Below, piece after piece: positions 1-6,377 of a stretch of 64,000 nucleotides of DNA. The stretch is from Niallia circulans NBRC 13626 (GTDB lineage Bacteria; Bacillota; Bacilli; Bacillales; Cytobacillaceae), in the NCBI RefSeq assembly GCF_001591585.1, contig NZ_BCVE01000007.1, positions 186,001 to 250,000 on the forward strand, read 5' to 3'. Below the pieces are notes generated by a model. It did no database searches. It worked only from the letters and a program-made list of their open reading frames with translations, and had not been told where the DNA came from. Position 1 is the first letter of the stretch, and every line of letters begins with the position of its first letter. The position numbers and the translations under genes are program-made.

Positions 1-1391
1 CCGAACAAGCCAAAAGAGAATTATCTCAAAAAGATCAGATTTCTATTTCTGATATTCTTGGCTTTACAACGGAATTGCATAAGGAAGAAGTAATTAAGGA
101 AATTGAACCTGCTTTAGATAAATTAGCAGATACGATTTGCCGGGAGATTCTTTTACTAAACAATCATAAATCGCCTAAAGCAGTAATGCTTGTTGGTGGC
201 GGAAGCCAAACGCCAGCTTTACAACAAAAAATGGCAGAAATGCTTAATCTGCCTTCTAACCGGGTTGCCATCAGAGGCATTGATGCAATTACTCATCTTA
301 CCTTTGAGGAAAATTTCCATTTAGGGCCGGAGCTTGTTACACCTGTTGGAATTGCTATCGCTGCTGAAAAATCACCAGTCCAATATAAAACGGTTTATAT
401 AAATGAGCAGCCAGTAAGACTATTTGAAGTAAATAAATTGACCGTCGGGGATTGTATTTTAGCCTCTGGCATTCGAATGAACCAATTATACGGAAAGCCA
501 GGTAATGCAATGATTGTTACACTCAATAATCAAAAAATTACCATACCCGGAAGTCATGGTGAGGGACCCACTATTTTTAGAAAAGATGTCCCATGCTCTT
601 TAGAAGATACAGTAGAAGATGGCGAAACATTAACGGTTTATCGTGGGAAAGATGGAGAACAAGCCAAAGTTCAAATAAAGGACTTACTAGATGCGGAACC
701 TGACAAAGAAATAAAGATCAATAATAAAAGCTACACGCTTCATACCAAAATTCTTTGCAATGGGAACCCTGTTTCTGCTGAACATCCGATTGCTGACAAA
801 GATATTATTGAATACCGAGCAGACACTACTATTCAAGAAGCTCTTGAGTCGCTTCATTTAACGAATTTAATGGAGGAGTTAAGACCTTTCCATCTGTTGA
901 TTAACGGTAAAGAGACGATCCTTCCTGCTTTCTCTGGGAAGATTGTAAAAAATGGACTTCCTTGCCGATTAAACCAATTGCTTAGTCACAAAGATGAAGT
1001 TATCCTGGAAAAAAGAAAAACACCAACTGTTCAAGAATTAGCCGAAAGAAAACAAATTTTAATGTATCAAGTGCTTCCAGTTTATTTTAATGACAAAAAG
1101 ATTACACTTACAAAGCAGCTAGCACAAATACAAAGAAGAGGACAAATCCTCCAAATGGAAGATCTTTTATTCAGCGGGGATGATATTCGTATAGAACAGA
1201 AACCATTTGAAGGCTTTTTATTTCAGGACTTATTTGCATTTGTTGATATCAATATGCCACAAAGCGGCGGAGGAACTTTTCAACTATTGCGTAATGGTGA
1301 ACAAGCTACATTCTTAACCCCTATAGAAAAAGGGGATAAATTATCGATTGTTTGGCCAGCTAAAACGAAAAGCTCTTCTATAAATAATTAA
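1..1391 (+). CDS. FtsA/PilM-like actin-fold ATPase, C-terminal part (5' end outside window)
   Basis: The reading frame is open from base 3 to the stop at 1391, so the true start lies left of the window; 462 residues are visible. Residues about 55-115 carry a nucleotide-binding segment of the actin/HSP70 fold (VGGGSQTP, then GPELVTPVGIAIA), as in FtsA and PilM relatives that Bacillaceae genomes label cell division protein FtsA. The remaining 330 or so residues are not actin-like. They read as about four degenerate 50-60-residue units, each opening with a short strand such as INNK, INGK or FNDK and closing with a D-D-I/E-I-E-like strand, which suggests beta-grasp or ubiquitin-like domains. No signal peptide or membrane helix is visible in this part. 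A role in envelope or division assembly is inferred from the fold only. An inverted-repeat terminator follows. Confidence 0.7.
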   Translation, partial: EQAKRELSQKDQISISDILGFTTELHKEEVIKEIEPALDKLADTICREILLLNNHKSPKAVMLVGGGSQTPALQQKMAEMLNLPSNRVAIRGIDAITHLTFEENFHLGPELVTPVGIAIAAEKSPVQYKTVYINEQPVRLFEVNKLTVGDCILASGIRMNQLYGKPGNAMIVTLNNQKITIPGSHGEGPTIFRKDVPCSLEDTVEDGETLTVYRGKDGEQAKVQIKDLLDAEPDKEIKINNKSYTLHTKILCNGNPVSAEHPIADKDIIEYRADTTIQEALESLHLTNLMEELRPFHLLINGKETILPAFSGKIVKNGLPCRLNQLLSHKDEVILEKRKTPTVQELAERKQILMYQVLPVYFNDKKITLTKQLAQIQRRGQILQMEDLLFSGDDIRIEQKPFEGFLFQDLFAFVDINMPQSGGGTFQLLRNGEQATFLTPIEKGDKLSIVWPAKTKSSSINN

Positions 1392-1401
1392 TATTTTACA
1401 T

Positions 1402-1443
1402 AAAAAAGGAATTCAGAATATACTCCTTCTGAATTCCTTTTTT
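1402..1443. terminator. Bidirectional Rho-independent terminator
   Basis: A stem GGAATTCAGA pairs with TCTGAATTCC. A-run on the left and T-run on the right let it work both ways, between the convergent FtsA-like gene and ytxJ. Confidence 0.85.
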
Positions 1444-1452
1444 ATCGAATGT

Positions 1453-1785
1453 TTATAACTTATTTTCTTCACTAACTTGTTGTAAAGAAGCTGCGGTAAT
1501 CTGCCCGTGAGATGCATGCCAAACAATATTATTATGAACAAAAAGCAATGCTTGTGGTGATTCATGTCTTACTTCATATTTTTCAGCAATATAATTAGAT
1601 ACATCTCTTGCATCTTGCACAGTTAAATAATAAGTATCAACAGCATTATTTTTCCCTTCATATTGCTTATATTCATCGAAAGCACTTGCACTAATTGGAC
1701 ATGTTACACTATGTTTAACCAGCCAAAAAGCATCTTTATTCTGAACTAACTCTTCGAACTTTTCGATAGTTTCTATTTTTTCCAT
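1453..1785 (-). CDS. ytxJ: Bacilliredoxin BrxC/YtxJ, monothiol redox protein
   Basis: 110 residues with a thioredoxin-like fold. The active-site motif TCPIS sits at residues 28-32 with a single cysteine (Cys29), as in the YtxJ family. The family is known to remove bacillithiol mixed disulfides from proteins after oxidative stress in the cytoplasm. It is the third gene of the ytxG-ytxH-ytxJ group, but a long hairpin lies between ytxH and ytxJ, so its transcript level may differ from that of ytxGH. The full family length is present and the ATG start is ordinary. No second cysteine is seen, which fits the monothiol class. Confidence 0.9.
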   Translation of the reverse strand: MEKIETIEKFEELVQNKDAFWLVKHSVTCPISASAFDEYKQYEGKNNAVDTYYLTVQDARDVSNYIAEKYEVRHESPQALLFVHNNIVWHASHGQITAASLQQVSEENKL

Positions 1786-1833
1786 TCTTAAAAAATCATC
1801 CTTTATCTATTTATTTATCATAAACATATAAAA

Positions 1834-1919
1834 AAACAGTCTATATACCGTTTCCTTCTTGCATTGTTCTAAAAGACTTGGCTCTCATTGAACGCAGAAA
1901 GCAATGTGTATATAGACTG
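1834..1919 (-). terminator. Long-loop hairpin between ytxH and ytxJ
   Basis: On the minus strand CAGTCTATATAC pairs with GTATATAGACTG across a loop of about 60 bases, followed by seven Ts. It looks like a terminator or attenuator after ytxH that would leave only part of the transcript reading into ytxJ. Confidence 0.6.
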
Positions 1920-1952
1920 GATACTTTATCTCACTTTTATACAAAATAATGA

Positions 1953-2420
1953 TTAATGGTTATACTTACTTTCTGTTTCATCAAATGCACGTTTGGTTTC
2001 TTCTAACTTTTGCTGAATTTCATCAAACTCAGCGTTTTTTAAGCTTGAACTTAAATCAGATGCTTCTTCTTTCAGCTCATCAAAACGGGCTGACATATTC
2101 TCTTGCCCTTTTGTATTTTTTACTTTATCCATAATTTCAGCAGACGTTTTAGTAACAGTATTACTAATTTTGCCTGTTTTGTCTTTAGCAATAGAAATAA
2201 ACTCTGATCCTTTTTCTTTTACCGTATCAGTTAACTCAATTCCTTTTTCCTTGAGCATGCCAGCTTGTCCGTTTAAATCATGAAGCAGTTCTCTTCCAGG
2301 CTTTGGTGCAAGAAATAAAGCAGTTGCCGCACCGACAACCCCACCTACTATAGCACCTAATAGAAAATCCTTTGAACTTGAGCTTTCATTTGCATGGATT
2401 ATTTCTTGTTCTCGCTTCAT
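1953..2420 (-). CDS. ytxH: YtxH-family stress protein
   Basis: 155 residues. The N-terminal third holds the YtxH signature: a hydrophobic, glycine-rich segment at about residues 18-42 (FLLGAIVGGVVGAA, then LFLAPKPGRELL). After it comes a long charged region rich in K, E and T that is likely helical or coiled coil. The segment is probably a single membrane anchor. In B. subtilis ytxH belongs to a sigma-B/sigma-H stress operon; its biochemical role is unknown. The start has a strong AAAGGAGG site and lies 14 bases after ytxG, so the two are co-transcribed. Confidence 0.9.
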   Translation of the reverse strand: MKREQEIIHANESSSSKDFLLGAIVGGVVGAATALFLAPKPGRELLHDLNGQAGMLKEKGIELTDTVKEKGSEFISIAKDKTGKISNTVTKTSAEIMDKVKNTKGQENMSARFDELKEEASDLSSSLKNAEFDEIQQKLEETKRAFDETESKYNH

Positions 2421-2434
2421 CGTAACATCCTCCT

Positions 2435-2878
2435 TTAATTACTTCTTACTCGTGTTCGGCTTTGTTCAGCCTTCTTAGCTCTCCATTGATCTCTAATATT
2501 CATAAACACCTTGCTATATTGAACAATTTGAGCTATTTTATCTTGATTTTTTACAAGGGTGTTTTCCACATTATTTGTAATCGCTTGAACCGATTGATTA
2601 AACCCTTGTACACTCGTACCAACATCTTTTACTGCATCAACCACAGAATTTAAACTTTCAGATTTCTGTTGAATATCTGCAGCTAAATCATTCGTTTTTT
2701 GCAATAAAATAGTTGTTTCTCTTGTGACACCATCCAGTTGCCTTTCTAACCCGACAAGTGTTTTAGAAACACTATCCAGTGTAGTATGTAATGACTTCAA
2801 TGTTCTCGCAACATAAATGACAAGAATCGTAAACGCAATAGCTATTAAAGCTACACTTAAGTATAAAAGATTTACCAT
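2435..2878 (-). CDS. ytxG: YtxG, DUF948 membrane-anchored stress protein
   Basis: 147 residues. Residues about 3-25 form one N-terminal transmembrane helix. The rest is a heptad-like helical region (TLDSVSKTLVGLERQLDGV and similar), the usual look of DUF948 proteins, and the tail is basic (RTRVRSN). It is first in the ytxGHJ group and directly follows a sigma-B-type promoter. The start has GGAGGTG seven or eight bases upstream. The family is induced by general stress; no enzymatic function is known. Confidence 0.9.
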   Translation of the reverse strand: MVNLLYLSVALIAIAFTILVIYVARTLKSLHTTLDSVSKTLVGLERQLDGVTRETTILLQKTNDLAADIQQKSESLNSVVDAVKDVGTSVQGFNQSVQAITNNVENTLVKNQDKIAQIVQYSKVFMNIRDQWRAKKAEQSRTRVRSN

Positions 2879-2906
2879 ATTTATCGCACCTCCACTTTAT
2901 TGGTCT

Positions 2907-2932
2907 TTTCCCAGATTCGCGTTTGCTAAAAC
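2907..2932 (-). promoter_or_regulatory. Sigma-B-type promoter for ytxG-ytxH-ytxJ
   Basis: Read on the minus strand: GTTTTA, a 14-base spacer, then GGGAAA. This closely matches the sigma-B pattern GTTTwA-N12-14-GGGwAw and lies about 30 bases before the ytxG start. In B. subtilis the ytxGHJ genes are known members of the sigma-B regulon, which supports the call. Confidence 0.75.
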
Positions 2933-3048
2933 CTTAGTTTTATTATAATTGGAAAAACTTTCAGAAACAAATGATTCTTTAGCAAGAGTAAACCTACATT
3001 CGAAGCAAGTAATTTCTTCTCCCTATTTTTCTATTTTGAGTTTTTTTA

Positions 3049-3077
3049 TTTAAGGAAAAAATATTTTCGGGTACAAT
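3049..3077 (+). promoter_or_regulatory. Possible sigma-A promoter of ampS
   Basis: A TACAAT -10 box at 3072-3077 stands 17 bases after a weak TTTAAG. The ampS start is about 40 bases downstream. The -35 match is poor. Confidence 0.4.
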
Positions 3078-3116
3078 AAGAGAGTTATCACATTTTTTTA
3101 AATTTTGGAGGTACAT

Positions 3117-4232
3117 ATGAAGGATCCACGAATTGATCAACTAGCAAAAAATTTAATTAATTATTCCATTCGCTTACAAAAAGGCGAAAAAGTTCTTATT
3201 GAAAACTTTGGACTTCAAAAGGAACTTGTAAAAGCGCTTGTGCGTGAAGCATATGCAGCTGGTGGTTATCCTTTTGTTTCACTGAAAGATAATGATATTA
3301 ATCGCTCCTTGCTTTTAGGCGCTCAAACAGAACAATATGAAATGATGGCCCAATTCGAAGCAAATGTCATGAGTAATATGGACGCGTACATTGGGCTTCG
3401 AGCTGGTGATAACATTAATGAGCTTGCAGACGTTCCTGCAGAACAAATGAAAATTGAAGGTGCAACCATTGGCAAAAAGGTACATAGAGAAATTCGTGTA
3501 CCAAACACAAAATGGGTAGTTCTTCGTTATCCAAGCCCATCTATGGCCCAGCTTGCGAGAATGAGCACCGATGCATTTGAAGATTTTTATTTCAACGTGT
3601 GTAACCTAGATTATGGAAAAATGGATAAAGCAATGGATAATCTAGTAGAATTAATGAATCGCACGGACAAAGTTCGCTTAACTGGTCCTGGCACTGACCT
3701 AACTTTCTCTATTAAAGATATTCCGGCAATCAAATGCTCTGGTCAAATGAATATTCCTGACGGCGAGGTTTATACTGCACCTGTACGTGATTCTATTAAT
3801 GGTGTACTAACCTATAATACACCTTCGCCTTATCAAGGATTCACTTTTGAAAATGTCAGCCTGAAGTTTGAAAACGGAAAAATTGTCGAAGCAACATCTA
3901 ATGACTCCGAAAGATTAAATAAAATTTTAGATACAGATGAAGGTGCTCGTTATATTGGCGAATTCGCTATTGGAGTAAATCCGTATATTCTACATCCAAT
4001 GCAAGATATCTTATTCGATGAAAAAATCGATGGAAGTTTCCACTTTACACCGGGTCAAGCCTATGATGATGCTTATAACGGCAATGATTCCAATATCCAC
4101 TGGGATATGGTAAATATTCAACGCCCTGATTATGGTGGTGGGGAAATCTACTTTGATGATGTACTCATAAGAAAAGATGGTAAATTTGTTATTCCAGAAT
4201 TAGAAGTATTAAATCCAGAAAATTTAAAGTAA
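3117..4232 (+). CDS. ampS: Aminopeptidase AmpS, M29 metallopeptidase
   Basis: 371 residues of a metal-dependent M29 leucyl-type aminopeptidase that releases N-terminal amino acids in the cytoplasm. The family core is intact, including GLRAGDNINE, the EFAIGVNP segment and the EKIDGSFHF segment that supply metal-binding Glu and His residues, and the closing GGGEIYFDDVLIRKDG. I chose the ATG at 3117 because GGAGG at 3107-3111 would be internal to the alternative TTG at 3105, and because family members start MKDPRI. It is monocistronic: terminator after it, divergent ytxG before it. Confidence 0.93.
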   Translation: MKDPRIDQLAKNLINYSIRLQKGEKVLIENFGLQKELVKALVREAYAAGGYPFVSLKDNDINRSLLLGAQTEQYEMMAQFEANVMSNMDAYIGLRAGDNINELADVPAEQMKIEGATIGKKVHREIRVPNTKWVVLRYPSPSMAQLARMSTDAFEDFYFNVCNLDYGKMDKAMDNLVELMNRTDKVRLTGPGTDLTFSIKDIPAIKCSGQMNIPDGEVYTAPVRDSINGVLTYNTPSPYQGFTFENVSLKFENGKIVEATSNDSERLNKILDTDEGARYIGEFAIGVNPYILHPMQDILFDEKIDGSFHFTPGQAYDDAYNGNDSNIHWDMVNIQRPDYGGGEIYFDDVLIRKDGKFVIPELEVLNPENLK

Positions 4233-4237
4233 ACTAG

Positions 4238-4277
4238 AAAAAGGAGATCAGAATATTTTCATTCTGATCTCCTTTTT
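4238..4277 (+). terminator. Terminator of ampS
   Basis: AAAAAGGAGATCAGAAT pairs with ATTCTGATCTCCTTTTT around a 6-base loop, directly after the ampS stop. Confidence 0.9.
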
Positions 4278-4310
4278 CAATTTATGATTTGTTTTGATCT
4301 ATTCTTTATG

Positions 4311-4521
4311 CTCTTCTCAAGCTGTTACCAGACTCATCCAAGTCAGTTGGCCATTTTCTTTAAGTTCACGGATCCACAAGTAAACAAGGCCTGCATAGAT
4401 AATTTTTTATGTCCCTTTAAAGGTGTCCATCGTATGCCATGCTTTTCTTTTGCATCAGGAACAAGTTGATCTAAAGCAATCATTTCTAATTGGTCTCTTT
4501 GAATAACTGTTTGGAAAGCAT
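4311..4521 (-). pseudogene. IS1182-family transposase relic with large internal deletion
   Basis: Read on the minus strand from about 4519, the frame gives IQRDQLEMIALDQLVP, typical of the transposase N-terminus. It runs straight into DAKEKHGIRWTPLKGHKKL and NLKKMANW, typical of the extreme C-terminus. All catalytic DDE residues (roughly 400 residues) are missing. One base is lost in the final NWTW motif, causing a stop. This is therefore a dead, internally deleted copy. I could not see convincing terminal inverted repeats. Motif recognition is from memory of the family. Confidence 0.75.
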
Positions 4522-4599
4522 AATTTCACCTCTAAAAAATATCTATCTACATTTTAAAACCAAGAGCAGTTAAAATTCTAGACTAACATGATGAAACCA

Positions 4600-4712
4600 G
4601 GTTGATCGGAGCCGAAGGGGCGAGACTCCTATGGGAGATACGAGAAAGTCCGAGCGTATGCAACAAAGCGGCTCGGCACTCATGGATAGCGAACCCCTGT
4701 AGCGGAAGTCAA
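4600..4712 (+). repeat. Structured intergenic repeat, copy 1 of 3
   Basis: A GC-rich block in AT-rich intergenic DNA, homologous to blocks at 44833-44937 (inverted) and 62583-62692. Shared core words include GAGACTCCTrTGGGA and CGGCTCrGC. Two nested helices are visible: CC(T)ATG at 4628-4633 pairs with CATGG at 4681-4685 leaving a bulged T, and CCGAGC at 4650-4655 pairs with GCTCGG at 4671-4676. It resembles dispersed hairpin repeats common between genes in Bacillus genomes. Confidence 0.75.
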
Positions 4713-4729
4713 CATCCCTATTAGAAGGA

Positions 4730-4785
4730 GTCACAAAAAAAGACCATAGACAAAACCTCAAATTTAAAAGAGTTTGTCTACAGTC
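4730..4785 (-). terminator. Terminator downstream of murC
   Basis: On the minus strand AGAC-TGTAGACAAA-CTC pairs with GAG-TTTTGTCTA-GGTCT, then seven Ts. A second, weaker hairpin lies closer to the murC stop. Confidence 0.75.
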
Positions 4786-4821
4786 TGAAGGAATCTGAAT
4801 GTAAATTCTGATCCCTTTTTA

Positions 4822-6120
4822 TTACCCTAATGTTTTTTCATAAGCACTTTGATATTTTTGAATATCTCCTGCACCCATAAACAAGATTACACTATTATCA
4901 TGTTTTTTCAGAGAAGAAACTGTCTCTTCTGAAATAATTTTGCTTCCAGGTACCTTATCAGCTAAATCTGTAATACTTAGCTTTCCGTGATTCTCACGTG
5001 CAGAACCAAATATATCACATAGATAAGTAGAATCAGCTAAATTTAAGCTATCTGCAAATTCTTGAAGAAATGCTTGAGTACGAGAGAATGTATGTGGCTG
5101 GAATACAGCAACAATTTCTCTATCAGGATACTTTTGACGAGCAGCCTCCACCGTTGCTTTTATTTCGGTCGGATGGTGAGCATAATCATCGATAATAACC
5201 TGTGTACCAATTGTCTTTTCTGTAAATCTTCGTTTTACTCCTTCAAATGTCATTAAGCGTTCTTTAACGATTTCTGCATCTAGTTCCTCATAATGACTAA
5301 GCGTAATAACAGCTAAAGCATTTAAGATATTATGGTCCCCAAATGTCGGAATGGAGAAGGTGTTGTAATACGTATTACGTACATAAACTTCAAAAGTTGT
5401 ACCTTCAGTTGTTTTTTCCACATTCCTCGCTTGGAAATCATTCTCATCTCCAAAACCATAAAATACAACTGGCACTTTTGCTTGAATCTTTTGTAAATGT
5501 TCGTCATCCCCGCAAGCAAAAATTCCTTTTTTAACTTGCCATGCCATCTCTTGAAAGGCAGAAAAAACATCTTCCACATTGGCAAAATAATCTGGATGAT
5601 CAAAATCAATATTGGTCATCAATGCATAATCAGGGAAATAGGATAAGAAATGTCTGCGATATTCACATGCTTCAAAAGCAAAATATTCTGCTCCAGTTAC
5701 CCCTTTCCCCGTACCATCACCAATTAAATATGCTGTAGGCTTTGCCCCCTTCATTACATGGGAAAGCAAACCAGTTGTAGATGTCTTTCCATGTGCTCCA
5801 GTTACAGCTATACTTGTAAATTGCTTCATAAAATCTCCAAGGAAACGATGGTATCGAATCACTGGAAGACCCAGCTTTACTGCTTCTTCTACTTCCTCAT
5901 GTGTATCCGGAAATGCATTTCCTACAATAACATTCATTCCTGGTTGAACATTTTCACGTTGAAAAGGAAGAATTTTTATTCCAGCTTGTTCTAAAGCAAT
6001 CTGAGTGAAAAATCTTTTATCCACATCAGAGCCTTGTACCTCAAAACCCATATCATGTAAAATTTGTGCTAACGCACTCATACCCGACCCTTTTATACCT
6101 ACGAAGTGGTAAATAGTCAT
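4822..6120 (-). CDS. murC: UDP-N-acetylmuramate--L-alanine ligase MurC
   Basis: 432 residues, full length for MurC. It joins L-alanine to UDP-MurNAc using ATP, the first peptide step of peptidoglycan synthesis in the cytoplasm. The N-terminal Rossmann loop [11 protein letters not shown] is at residues 8-18 and the ATP P-loop GAHGKTSTT at 108-116. Central-domain ([11 protein letters not shown]) and C-terminal-domain ([17 protein letters not shown]) motifs are present. The ATG at 6120 has TGGAGG eight bases upstream; an in-frame TTG further out overlaps that site and is unlikely. It sits downstream of sftA on the same strand with a 257-base gap and a possible promoter of its own. Confidence 0.97.
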   Translation of the reverse strand: MTIYHFVGIKGSGMSALAQILHDMGFEVQGSDVDKRFFTQIALEQAGIKILPFQRENVQPGMNVIVGNAFPDTHEEVEEAVKLGLPVIRYHRFLGDFMKQFTSIAVTGAHGKTSTTGLLSHVMKGAKPTAYLIGDGTGKGVTGAEYFAFEACEYRRHFLSYFPDYALMTNIDFDHPDYFANVEDVFSAFQEMAWQVKKGIFACGDDEHLQKIQAKVPVVFYGFGDENDFQARNVEKTTEGTTFEVYVRNTYYNTFSIPTFGDHNILNALAVITLSHYEELDAEIVKERLMTFEGVKRRFTEKTIGTQVIIDDYAHHPTEIKATVEAARQKYPDREIVAVFQPHTFSRTQAFLQEFADSLNLADSTYLCDIFGSARENHGKLSITDLADKVPGSKIISEETVSSLKKHDNSVILFMGAGDIQKYQSAYEKTLG

Positions 6121-6292
6121 ATAAAGAACCTCCAACTACGCATATCTTTTAACAGTATATGATATCCTCATTCAATTTGCTCATTGCATTTATGTATGCA
6201 ACTTTGTTCACTTTATTTTTCTCATTCCATTAATTATTCATGTTTCTACAATACATTAACTTTTTTTTCCTTTTTTTATTTCACATTTATAC

Positions 6293-6301
6293 ATTATACC
6301 A
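6293..6301 (-). promoter_or_regulatory. Possible extended -10 promoter of murC
   Basis: On the minus strand TGGTATAAT matches an extended -10 (TGn plus TATAAT). No good -35 is seen. It lies about 170 bases before the murC start. Confidence 0.45.
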
Positions 6302-6377
6302 TCTTTCATGATGAAAAACTACGGAACAATATAATTCCAATCTATGGAAGCATTTTACGAAGTAATCCTTTCTCCGA

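Noticed and set aside
4570-4761. 63-codon minus-strand frame over repeat copy 1
   Set aside because: It lies wholly in the non-coding repeat and has no counterpart frame in the other copies.
5062-5994. Several short plus-strand frames inside murC
   Set aside because: They are shadows of a strongly supported gene, with no start signals and no recognisable motifs.
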